A stretch of 64,000 bases of DNA from Phaeodactylibacter sp. (GTDB lineage: Bacteria; Bacteroidota; Bacteroidia; Chitinophagales; Saprospiraceae): positions 1 through 64,000 of the forward strand of contig NZ_JALEGS010000024.1 in assembly GCF_022763345.1 (NCBI RefSeq). Reading direction: 5' to 3'. Both the position numbers and the translations under genes were made by a program. Shown piece by piece: positions 53,906-63,500 of this stretch. Position 1 is the first letter of the stretch. Each line of letters opens with the position of its first letter. Below the pieces are notes generated by a model, which ran no database searches, was not told where the DNA came from, and worked only from the letters and a program-made list of their open reading frames with translations.

Positions 53906-55687
53906 ATGTGCGGAATAATTGGTCAGGTTTCCCTTCAGGCTCCTATTCAGCAACGGCAATTCAATGCCATGCGGGATACCCTTCAGCACAGAGGGCCTGA
54001 TGGTTTTGGCTCCTGGTTTTCTGAGAATCGTCTCGTTGCGTTAGGCCACCGGAGGCTCTCCTTCCTGGACCTTTCCGACAAGGGTAAGCAGCCTATGACC
54101 AATGAAACCGGATCGGTATGGCTGACTTTTAATGGAGAGATTTACAACTATATCCCCCTCAGAGCTGAACTGGAAACAGCAGGGCATCATTTCAGCTCAA
54201 AAACGGACTCCGAGGTGCTGCTTCACGCTTACGAGGAATGGGGTACAGGTATGCTCGGCCGGCTTAAAGGGATGTTTGCATTCGGTATCTGGGACGAACA
54301 CCGAAAGCGGCTTCTAATAGCCCGGGACCGTTTTGGCATCAAACCACTTTACTATGGTTTCCTGAATAATCAATTTTATTTTGCCTCCGAGCTAAAAGCC
54401 ATCCTCAAAGGGCTGGCCAAACGCCCTGCCCCATCTATGGAGGCGGTGGCTGACTTTTTGGTCTACCGGTATGTCCCCAGTCCGAAGACCATCTGGAAGG
54501 GGTTGAAGAAATTGCCGCCAGCCCATTACCTCGATATTTCCTTTGCCTCGGGGTCTCCTGATTTATTCCCCCAATGCTACTGGCAATTGCCAGATCCCAG
54601 GCTCAGGCCCACTCCCCGGGAAGCCGTCCTTCAGGTACATGAACTTCTATCCGAGTCTGTAGGGCAACACCTGCAAAGCGATGTACCGGTAGGCAGCTTT
54701 TTGAGCGGTGGATATGACAGCAGTGCGCTGGTCGCCTACGCCCATAAGCAAGGGAAAGCGCTAGACACCTTTTCGATTGGTTTTGAAGGCTGGGAAAAAA
54801 GTGAGCATCAATACGCCCATCAGGTTGCCGACCATCTCAACCTGCCTCTTCACACCCGATTAGCCGGCCGGGAACAACTCGCTTTGCTGGACCAGCTCGC
54901 TTATTTCTACGATGAGCCCCTAGGGGACATTTCTACCATCCCCACATTTATGGTGAGCCAAATGGCCAGTCAGCACCGAAAGGCCGTACTTTCCGGAGAG
55001 GGTGCGGATGAGTTATTCGCAGGTTATACCTGGCAAAAGCCCATTGCAGGCCTCAGCACCCTGAGCCGCCTTAAGTATTACCTCCCGGAACAAATTTCCG
55101 GAAGTAGTATTACCAGCTACTATGCCACTGCCATGGCAATGGGCCGTTTTGACCTGGAGGTATTAAAGGATACGATCCATCCCCGGCTGCACGATCAGCT
55201 GCCGGCTTTTCCCGACTGGTTTTATAAAAAGCATACCCGGCAGTACCCTCAATTATTAAAGACGGTTCAAAAGCTAGATATTCAAACCTTTATGGGTGAA
55301 CTTGTGCTGACCAAGATCGACCGGGCGAGTATGGCGCATGGTTTAGAAGTGCGCGTCCCTTTCCTGGACCACGAATTGGCTGAATACCTATTTTCCCTAC
55401 ATCCGAAAGTATATTACCGGGCCAGCCAGACCAAGTTTTTGCTTTACGAGAACATCAAAAACACCCTGCCGGCAGAAATTTTGAAGCGGCCTAAACAGGG
55501 ATTTGTAGGGCCAGACTCTTATTATATGGATATTGCATTTTATGCGAATTGTCTGAGGGATGGCCAATTGATTAAATCGGATGTGATTAGCCCGGCAGGC
55601 CTTGAACGATTACTACGGGACAAGGATCACTGGCGGCTTTGGAAACTAGTAGTACTCGAAAAATGGTGGCAGCGATGGATGACCTGA
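53906..55687 (+). CDS. asnB: Asparagine synthase (glutamine-hydrolysing) family amidotransferase
   Basis: The 593-residue protein has an N-terminal glutaminase domain with Cys2 (MCGIIGQVS) and the RGPDG and GEIYNY motifs, and a synthetase domain with the pyrophosphatase motif SGGYDSS (usually SGGLDSS) and LSGEGADELFAGY. In surface-glycan loci such enzymes often amidate uronic acids rather than make asparagine; that role is likely here by context. The 3' end overlaps the radical SAM gene by 13 nt. Confidence 0.88.
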   Translation: MCGIIGQVSLQAPIQQRQFNAMRDTLQHRGPDGFGSWFSENRLVALGHRRLSFLDLSDKGKQPMTNETGSVWLTFNGEIYNYIPLRAELETAGHHFSSKTDSEVLLHAYEEWGTGMLGRLKGMFAFGIWDEHRKRLLIARDRFGIKPLYYGFLNNQFYFASELKAILKGLAKRPAPSMEAVADFLVYRYVPSPKTIWKGLKKLPPAHYLDISFASGSPDLFPQCYWQLPDPRLRPTPREAVLQVHELLSESVGQHLQSDVPVGSFLSGGYDSSALVAYAHKQGKALDTFSIGFEGWEKSEHQYAHQVADHLNLPLHTRLAGREQLALLDQLAYFYDEPLGDISTIPTFMVSQMASQHRKAVLSGEGADELFAGYTWQKPIAGLSTLSRLKYYLPEQISGSSITSYYATAMAMGRFDLEVLKDTIHPRLHDQLPAFPDWFYKKHTRQYPQLLKTVQKLDIQTFMGELVLTKIDRASMAHGLEVRVPFLDHELAEYLFSLHPKVYYRASQTKFLLYENIKNTLPAEILKRPKQGFVGPDSYYMDIAFYANCLRDGQLIKSDVISPAGLERLLRDKDHWRLWKLVVLEKWWQRWMT

Positions 55688-56931
55688 AGTCAAATAAGGC
55701 TAAAAACGTACCAGCCTTTCTATCCAGTGAGGTTAGGGCGGCATACAACAGGCAACGACCGCCAGCGTTGCAAAAGCGGCTGTGCTTTGCGCCCTTCAGC
55801 AGCCTGTACTTTTCCAGAAATGGCGATATTCTGGCCTGCTGTTATAACCGAAAGTTCGTTTTGGCACGCTATCCCGCCGACAACCTGCTCGGGGCCTGGT
55901 GTGGGGAAGAAGCCCAGAAAATGCGGCAGGCTATGATGGGAAAAGCTCTTCCTGCCGGCTGTTCGAGCTGCCAGGAGCAATTCAGGGCTGCCAATTTCAG
56001 CAATGTACTGGCTCGCAACTACGACCGATATGCAAATCTCCCGTTCCCGCAGGCGCCCCTGCGACTGGGAAGCGCTCTCTTTGCAGCTCCTTTTCCCCGG
56101 GCCTTTTTTCAGCAATTAAAAGCTGAGGCTCGTCAATTGAAGTACGGCCGTATCAGGGCTGCCTCCCCTCCGGATATGCCCCGCCTGATGGAATTCGAAC
56201 TCAGCAATACCTGCAACCTCGAATGTGCATTTTGCTTTGGGGAGTTCAGTTCAAGCATTCGGCGCAACCGGGACCAATTGCTTGCATTCCCGGAACTCTA
56301 CAATGCTGATTTTGTCGAAGAACTTCAACCCTTTTTACCTCACCTTTGGGAAGCCAAATTCCTGGGGGGAGAACCCTTTCTTATTCCGTTGTACTTCGAA
56401 ATATGGACAGCCATCCGAAAGCTCAATCCAGGCATCAGGGTACATATTACCAGTAACGGTACTGTGCTGAATCAAAAAGTAATAGCGGCACTAGAAGGGC
56501 TAAAAGTAAGCCTGATCCTGTCCATCGATTCCTTTGAGGAAGATACCTTTGAAAACATTCGGAAGAACGCCAAATTTGGCCAGGTTATGACCAATCTCCA
56601 GTATTTCAGCCGCCTCGCAAGGCAGAAAGGCAGCCGCCTCACACTCGCGGTCAGCCCCTGCATACTCAATGCATGGGAAATCCCAGCAATTGTAGCGCGC
56701 TGCAATCAGGAAGGCTGGTATGTACATTTCAACACGGTTTGGTGGCCAGAGGAGTTATCCCTGCGCCGGTTGCCCGTACAGGAATTAGACCGCCTCATCC
56801 ATCACTATGTACAATTCCGGACACACTTAAATACGAAGGTCAAACGACAAAATGCCAATGCTCTATCGGGTTTGTGCAACCAATTAAAACTGTGGAGTAA
56901 AAATGCTGGATCATATTGGACGCAAAAATAG
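55675..56931 (+). CDS. Radical SAM protein with N-terminal cysteine-rich (SPASM/twitch-like) domain
   Basis: I use ATG 55675 (alternatives: ATG 55663 and TTG 55639). The 418-residue product has the cluster motif C180-x3-C184-x2-C187 (CNLECAFC) followed by the GGEP glycine motif as LGGEPFL. Before it, residues 20-105 contain CFAPF, ACC, GCSSC; this spacing resembles SPASM/twitch auxiliary-cluster domains, which in most family members lie after the radical SAM domain. It overlaps the next gene by 29 nt. The substrate is unknown; modification of a glycan or of a peptide is possible. Confidence 0.8.
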   Translation: MDDLKSNKAKNVPAFLSSEVRAAYNRQRPPALQKRLCFAPFSSLYFSRNGDILACCYNRKFVLARYPADNLLGAWCGEEAQKMRQAMMGKALPAGCSSCQEQFRAANFSNVLARNYDRYANLPFPQAPLRLGSALFAAPFPRAFFQQLKAEARQLKYGRIRAASPPDMPRLMEFELSNTCNLECAFCFGEFSSSIRRNRDQLLAFPELYNADFVEELQPFLPHLWEAKFLGGEPFLIPLYFEIWTAIRKLNPGIRVHITSNGTVLNQKVIAALEGLKVSLILSIDSFEEDTFENIRKNAKFGQVMTNLQYFSRLARQKGSRLTLAVSPCILNAWEIPAIVARCNQEGWYVHFNTVWWPEELSLRRLPVQELDRLIHHYVQFRTHLNTKVKRQNANALSGLCNQLKLWSKNAGSYWTQK

Positions 56932-58375
56932 GCAGGCAGCTACGAGGCTTACCTGGCTTTTTATTTTTACAGGCATAACTGCGCTGGTACTTTTCATATC
57001 CTCCTGCACCAGTAAGCCACCCCAGGAACAACGGCAGGAAACGTACAGGCTGGACCACCCGGAGCAAACGGTCGTTCACCTGACCAACACCGGACCAGAG
57101 GAAAGCCAATTCTTTATCGACATCAACCAGGGATGGTATCTCCAACGCACCCGGGTAGCTCAGCGAATCAAAGCTCAAAATATCGGGCAGGAAGCACAGG
57201 CCAGAGCAGCCTGGAGGCTCGTCGCCAAGACCACTCGAAATGCCCACCTCACCAGCGCCCGCTGGCTCCATGCACCAGAGTATCTACTGAATTCGGCCGG
57301 ATATGGGTTCTGCGACGATATAGCCAGTGCCCTGGCTACTATCTGGCAGGAAATGGGCTTACCGTCCCGCATATGGCACCTGGGAGGACATGTGGTGCCT
57401 GAGGTAAACATTGGTGGAAAATGGCAAATGTATGATCCAGACCTCGGATTGTATTATTTGAGCGATGCACAGCAAGTTTTATCCGTAGAGGCCATTGCAG
57501 GCGGAGCAGCAAGGTGGGTAACCAATGGTACACAAACGGTAGACCTGCAAAACTTGCCCAGCCCCGTTACCCACCAGGAAAAATTCCTCCGTCCGGAGGA
57601 TAATCACATCAATAGCTGGTTTTTAGACTCCATACCTGAGGAATCCGGGCAGTTTATTTTAGGGCCGGGTGCCCGCTTATCCTGTTGTGATTATCACCCG
57701 GGTTACTTCCCAAACAAGGTAGTGAAGATTTCACTCCCGGCAGGATTCAAAGGGCTCATCAAGGCACCCCTGATACTTGTAGATGCAGACGGTTTTACAG
57801 CAGAGGTGGAAAGTCAAATTAAAGCCGGTCATTATTTGCTCCCATCCGGGGAAATCTCCATTAGAACCCCGCTGCCGGAACTAAGCCACCTGTACTTTTT
57901 AGCCAATCGCCAATGGCCTGCTCTGGAAAATGAAAATTCATTATTCCTGGAGGGGACCAGGCTTCAACAATTGGAAGTCTCTTTTTCTCCTTCAGCCTCT
58001 TCTGGGGAATTGGCTGATTTTCATCATATTCCATCCTTTGATTTCAAAGATTACCTCACCTTTCTGTCCATTTGGCCCCAACTGCCGAAAGTAAAAAGCC
58101 TGGAAAACCTGAAGGCAACTTACCATCGATATCATTCCATTAAGGCAGGAAAAACTATAGACATTCAACTGGATTTTAAACCTCGCTATGAAGCACTGAT
58201 GGACTTTCTTAAGCAAAATCCGGAATATGAAGAAGTCATTTTAAGTTCTCTTAGTCAACCTGAATTCCTTTATTTTATCCTTGAATATTTTTTAAAGGAG
58301 TACCCATCAGTGCAGCTTCCGGGCTTTATTGAACAAACTTATAAATCAGCCATTACCAACCAGCCAGAGCAATGA
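56903..58375 (+). CDS. Lipoprotein with transglutaminase-like domain
   Basis: The 490-residue protein has a lipoprotein signal (LFISSC, Cys35). Its papain/transglutaminase-like core has a complete triad: Cys137 in YGFCDDIAS, His163 in GGHVVPEV and Asp178 in MYDPDLGLYY. Residues about 230-490 are not recognised. Such domains can be peptidases, transglutaminases or inactive binders. Being cotranscribed with glycan genes suggests action at the surface where the polymer is assembled. It overlaps the next gene by 4 nt (ATGA). Confidence 0.8.
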   Translation: MLDHIGRKNRQAATRLTWLFIFTGITALVLFISSCTSKPPQEQRQETYRLDHPEQTVVHLTNTGPEESQFFIDINQGWYLQRTRVAQRIKAQNIGQEAQARAAWRLVAKTTRNAHLTSARWLHAPEYLLNSAGYGFCDDIASALATIWQEMGLPSRIWHLGGHVVPEVNIGGKWQMYDPDLGLYYLSDAQQVLSVEAIAGGAARWVTNGTQTVDLQNLPSPVTHQEKFLRPEDNHINSWFLDSIPEESGQFILGPGARLSCCDYHPGYFPNKVVKISLPAGFKGLIKAPLILVDADGFTAEVESQIKAGHYLLPSGEISIRTPLPELSHLYFLANRQWPALENENSLFLEGTRLQQLEVSFSPSASSGELADFHHIPSFDFKDYLTFLSIWPQLPKVKSLENLKATYHRYHSIKAGKTIDIQLDFKPRYEALMDFLKQNPEYEEVILSSLSQPEFLYFILEYFLKEYPSVQLPGFIEQTYKSAITNQPEQ

Positions 58376-59724
58376 AGTATGTTTTTGTCGTTTGTGGCGC
58401 CGCGCAACATATCCAGACTTTGCACTTTGCTTTGGGCTTATTGAAGCAGTTTTCCCGAAAGCCGGCTGTGGTGGTGACGGATGCCTCCCGCAATGCCATT
58501 CCTATACAGCATAATGAGATCATAGACATCGCAACGCCGCCTCAGTTATCCGCTCACGAAGCTGCAATTTACCTCAAAACGAGCTTGCACCGGCACCTGG
58601 ATTTCAATAACGACGAAACCTACTGCTACCTCGATTCAGATGTGTTGGCCGTACGGCCGGGTGTAGATGAGATCTTCAACCAGTTTATTCCTCCCATCCG
58701 ATTTTGCAGTGACCACTGCCGGATGATGGAATTTAGTCCCAGTGCGGTGTATCAGCCTGGCTCAGAGGAGTTGATCCGGAAACAAAAAGAACTGGAAGTA
58801 CTCCGGCACCGTTACCAGCCGCTGGAGGAAGCACAAAAGGCCGAAGCCGGCGCACATTACGAGCGCATCCAGGCCATCAAAAAAGCATTCAATGCTGCCC
58901 AACCGGCACATGCAGGAAAGTTTAAAGACTTTGGCTCCTGCAAGGGCAGGCTTCGGTTACTCCTGGCAAAAACCGCCTTCAAGGCGCTATTTTGGAGCAA
59001 TGCCGTGCTCACTTTCCCGTTGGAAATCCTGTATCCGGGCATTCGGGAAAAATCATTTGAAAGTCTCCACAAGGCGCTATTTGGAGCACCGTTTGAATTT
59101 GACGCCTTTGTCCAGAAACATGGCTACCGTTATGACAAAAAGGAAAGGAAATGGTACGATGAGCAAGAACAATTTGTATTCGATGAAGCTATTGTCATCC
59201 GGGCCATAGAAGCCCGGTCTGCATTTCGCTGGAATGAACCCACATTATCCTGGCAAGACAGCGAAGGGAGGAAGGTCAGTTGGCCCAGCTCTGATGCATT
59301 GCGGCAGCTGATTCATCAAAAATTTGGGGTGCACATTAATCAGAAAAACTGGCAGCACTGGAACGGTGGGGTATTTCTGTTCGGCCGGGCATCCATTCCT
59401 TTTCTGGAACAGTGGCATGCATGGACCCTTGAAATATTCAATGACCCAAAGTGGAAAACCCGAGACCAAGGAACGCTTATCGCCACCGTTTGGAAGTACG
59501 GCCTGGAAAACCACTCTACCCTTCCTATAGAATACAACTTCATTGCAGATTATTACCACCCCCGCATTCAGTATAATGGAGATTTGTCTTTCAGGTTCAG
59601 GGGCTCACCAGACTGTATACGCCCTTTTCTCCTTCACATTTACCATCATTTTGGCGATACCAGCTGGCCACTGTGGCTGGATGTGGAGGACCGGGCCGGC
59701 CAATCCTTTTCACCAACTGAATAG
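58372..59724 (+). CDS. GT-A fold glycosyltransferase (GT8-like)
   Basis: The 450-residue protein has a GT-A-like layout: YVFVVCGAAQHIQTL at the start, DxD in CYLDSDVLAV, a long inserted helical region (about 125-300), then WNGGVFLFG and RDQGTLIA. These motifs match nucleotide-sugar transferases of the GT8/GT77 kind. The large insert is unusual and unassigned. It is the last gene of the operon and its stop is followed by 150 bp without a clear terminator. Confidence 0.7.
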   Translation: MKYVFVVCGAAQHIQTLHFALGLLKQFSRKPAVVVTDASRNAIPIQHNEIIDIATPPQLSAHEAAIYLKTSLHRHLDFNNDETYCYLDSDVLAVRPGVDEIFNQFIPPIRFCSDHCRMMEFSPSAVYQPGSEELIRKQKELEVLRHRYQPLEEAQKAEAGAHYERIQAIKKAFNAAQPAHAGKFKDFGSCKGRLRLLLAKTAFKALFWSNAVLTFPLEILYPGIREKSFESLHKALFGAPFEFDAFVQKHGYRYDKKERKWYDEQEQFVFDEAIVIRAIEARSAFRWNEPTLSWQDSEGRKVSWPSSDALRQLIHQKFGVHINQKNWQHWNGGVFLFGRASIPFLEQWHAWTLEIFNDPKWKTRDQGTLIATVWKYGLENHSTLPIEYNFIADYYHPRIQYNGDLSFRFRGSPDCIRPFLLHIYHHFGDTSWPLWLDVEDRAGQSFSPTE

Positions 59725-59874
59725 TGTGGTGCCCTACGGGAAGGATAACAAAATCAGAGCGGAAGTTACTGTTTTTCTCCCCCTCACTGGTCAATCCTTA
59801 TCAGCGCAACATTTGCCTTTGGCTGTCCAAAACACTGAAAAAGAGGTAAGCTCAAGCAGGGTCAAAGCAACACC

Positions 59875-60570
59875 TTACTCTACCACAAACTGCCGCCGCA
59901 CCGGCTCTGACCAGGCGCCATCATTGTCTTTCACTCTAACCTGTACAGCGTAAGTGCCCGGACCGGGGTAGATGTAGTCCAGCTCAGATCGTTCCGTTTC
60001 AACGGTGTAGATGCCTTCCAGGGTAAACTCATATGCCATGATCTCACCGCCCCAGTTGCCATCCTGATCAAAGCTTTGCTTGGCGTCAAAACGCATGTGG
60101 TAAGGTGCTACCTCGTCCACCTGTTCCGCAACCAGGGCAGCTACTGGCTTGTAATTGCCAATGGCCAGAATTTCCACCAGGGCGGTTCCGGAAGCTCCTA
60201 ATGGGTCTTCTGCCGACAAAACGAAAGAATGAGTACCCTCCTCCAGGGCCTGCAAAGTTAAGGTGCCCGTCTTTGGGGACTCTTCGATACGGGCATTATT
60301 GAGTATAAAGTCACCGGACCTGACCACTGCGCCGTTGAGTTTGGACATACTGAGCGTGTGGTCGTTTTGGTCATCCTCAATGCTATAGGACAATTCCATC
60401 AACTGCCCGGCATTGACCTTAAGGGTATCCTCGTACACGTCAGTGCCGTTCACCAACAGGATAGGCGGCTGTCCGTCGCCGTTGCCATTGTTTTCTTTTT
60501 TACAGCCAGCGAAGATTAGGCCTGCCAGGCAGCAGGTCATGATCGCGAAAGTTTTGAAGTTTCTGGGCAT
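59875..60570 (-). CDS. PKD-domain lipoprotein
   Basis: The 231-residue protein has a lipoprotein signal (IFAGC, Cys22), a linker rich in Asn/Gly, a cadherin/Ig-like domain at about 35-130 and a PKD-type domain at about 140-230 (YHMRFDAKQSFDQDG; YIYPGPGTYAVQVRVKDNDG). It lies 3 nt after the giant type A adhesin stop and is probably cotranscribed with it. A surface-exposed partner of the adhesin is a reasonable guess. Confidence 0.75.
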   Translation of the reverse strand: MPRNFKTFAIMTCCLAGLIFAGCKKENNGNGDGQPPILLVNGTDVYEDTLKVNAGQLMELSYSIEDDQNDHTLSMSKLNGAVVRSGDFILNNARIEESPKTGTLTLQALEEGTHSFVLSAEDPLGASGTALVEILAIGNYKPVAALVAEQVDEVAPYHMRFDAKQSFDQDGNWGGEIMAYEFTLEGIYTVETERSELDYIYPGPGTYAVQVRVKDNDGAWSEPVRRQFVVE

Positions 60571-60573
60571 GAT

Positions 60574-63500
60574 TTATTGCTTTACGATTTTAGTAATGGT
60601 TTGCTGGCCGTGCCCCTGTATACGCAGGTAGTACATGCCTGAGGGCAGGGCATCAAGGTTATTAAGCTGCCAGCTCCGGGGCTCTGGCCCGATTTCCAGC
60701 TGCTCAGTTGTTAACGTCCGGCCGAGGGCGTCTGCGAGGCTTATGGCATACTGCCCTTTATGCTGCGCCGTCAGCACTGCAGTAAGGGTGGAACGGAACG
60801 GGACCGGGAATACGGTACCGCGCACATCGCTGCTCCCCTGCATTTGGCTCGAGCGTTCGTCCAGGCCCGGGCCAAAGCCCTGATAGGGCAATACTTCCAC
60901 CAGATCTGACATCATTTCGTTATTGGTACATCCATCCGGGTCGGTGACTTCCAATGACACATCAAACATACCCGGCAGATTGTAAAAATAGAAAGGCTCC
61001 ATAGCGGTGCTCCATCCGCCATCGCCAAACTGCCAGTAATACGTATGACCGTTGGCAGGAGCCGCAGGCAGGAATTGCACTAGGTCTCCTTCTTCAAGGG
61101 TACCTTCAGGCGTGACGGTGAACGCAGCTTCCGGGGCCTGTACTTCTACTGCATATTGCAGCCTATCAGACTGGCACCCTTCGACAACTGCTTCCGTATA
61201 CAATACCGCATTTGTGGCATAGCCTTGGCTCACGAATACATCACCCTGAGCAGCGGGGTCGGACTGGGACAGGCTTTCGTACCAGCTGATGGTGGCATCC
61301 GGGTAGCCGGGTACGGTGGCGGCGAAAAAGGCAGGCTCGTTTTTACAAACGACTGCCCCACCATTAGCAGTGATCACAGGCTGTGGAATATCCGCTTCCA
61401 GGTTATCCACCTCGATAGTGCCTTCAGTGGCAAGCCCCATAGCGTCCGTGACGGTTACGCTGTAGTTACCTGCTTCCAGGTTCGTAAGTGTCGCACTGGT
61501 CTGCCCGTTGCTCCAGGTGAAGCTGTACGGGGGCATTCCCCCCTGCACCGTCACAGTTGCTGAGCCGGCAGTGCTGCCTGCACAAAGCACATCTTTTGTG
61601 TCAAATAATAATAATAGCTGTTCTTCTGCTTCTACGGCCAGGCTCTGAGCTATTACTGAGCTGCAGCCCGCCTGGCTCGCGACTTCCAGCGAGGTTTCAA
61701 AACTACCGGAAGTGGCGTAGGTATGCTGAACACTCTGGCCCACAGCGGTATTTCCATCACCAAAGTCCCAATTATAATTGGCATAACCAGTGGTGTTTGC
61801 CTGGAAGGATAAACTCTCGCCAGCCTGAGCGTTTCCTGCCACTTCAAAAGAAGCGTCTATCGTTTCCACCTCGAAGGCAGCGGATGTCAAGGCGGAGAAG
61901 CAGCTTCCCCGCTGCGCTTGCACCTGTAGTTTTAGGGAGTCGCCTTCTGCCACGGCAAGGTAACTGTTGCCAGCTCCCAGCAGGGCACCGGACTCATCAT
62001 ACCAGAAATACTGGTCCACCACCTGTCCGGAAAAAGCTGTGGCCAGTATATTTTCACCAGCACAAAGGGGCAGGCTCGCAGACAAGTTAATCTCAGGAAT
62101 ATTAGGTGTTGGGAAAAGCGCATTAAGGCTGAAGGTTTTCTGGGCGCTATTGCCTTCGCTATCGGTGATGGTTACGGCATATTGGCCCGCAGGTACTTGT
62201 TCGAGAACCTCGGCATTACTGCCCGTGCTCCAGGCATAGGTAAACGGTGGTGTGCCATTCAGCAGCGTGGCTTCCACCAAACCAGTGGCCTCACCCGCAC
62301 ACGCTGGCTGTTCTATCTCCAGACTTACAGACAAAGCACCCTGAGCAATAACTTCTATAAAAGCAGGCTCCTGCACCGTCTGACTACAGCCCGACGGGCT
62401 TTCCGCCAGAAGGCTTACCGTGTATTGTCCTGGAGCATTATAGGTATGCACCGGGCTCATTTGAGTGGAAACCGTTCCATCACCAAAGGACCATAAGTAA
62501 TCGTATGCTGCATCTCCATTGATAGGAGAAAAGCTGACTGTATTGCCGGCCGTGACAGTATTTGCAGAAGCCGTGAAGCCTTCATTGGGAGATTCAGATG
62601 CTATGGTAATCGGTGTGCGCGTACCGCTGCGGCAAGTGCCGGCCGCGGCTTCCACAAAGAAAGTCTGTGCAGCGCCTGCCAGCCCCTGTTGGCTGTAGGT
62701 CGGCCCACTGCCCAGCAAGTCGTTCCCAGAAGCGCTGTTGTACCAGAAGAATGTATTGGCAGCACCAGTGTTGTCGTAAGCATAGAGCAACAGGAACCCA
62801 TCGCCACAAATGACATCATTGTTTGAGGCCGCCTGTGGTGCAGGCAGAGGAGGCACATTGCTTCCTACGGTTGCCTGTGCCACGGCTGTGGTGCCTTCCA
62901 CATCGGTAACCGTTACGCTGTAGGTACCCTCGCTCACGCCCTGAAGGGCTGGCCCGGTGGCACCATTGCTCCACTCAAAAGTATAAGGGCCGGAGCCGTT
63001 GAAGACCTGGGCCGCTACAGCACCATCTGTCCCACCGCTGCATTGCGTATTTACCGCTTCCAAAAGCAGTCCAAGCGCCTGGCCAAAGCCAACGGGGACA
63101 GCCTGTGTATTGGATACTGCACAACCGGATCCGTCAGTCACCGTCAAGGTTGCGAGAAAAGTATTTTCTGAGGTGTAAGTATGAGCAGGAGTTTCGTCAC
63201 CGGAAGTGGAACCATCCCCAAAGCCCCATTCATACATATAATCCGGGTTGATTTCATCCGGTGTAAAAGTTACCTCATCACCGGTTAGGATATCAGCCGG
63301 ACTAAAGGTAAAACCAGCATCAGGGCCACTGGCAGGGACTTCCACCATCACCCGGCTGCTGTTGCAGGTGCCCAGCTTTGCTGCTACGTATACGGTATCT
63401 GTATCAGTGATAGGCCCAAATGGGAAAGTAGCACCTGCGTAGAGGAGGTTGCCTCCTGTGGGGGCATCATACCAAAGGTAATCAGCCTGCGAGGGGTTGT

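Noticed and set aside
54700..54740. SGGYDSS in AsnB taken as loss of function
   Set aside because: The Gly, Asp and Ser residues that hold pyrophosphate are intact; Leu to Tyr at this position does not by itself predict inactivity.
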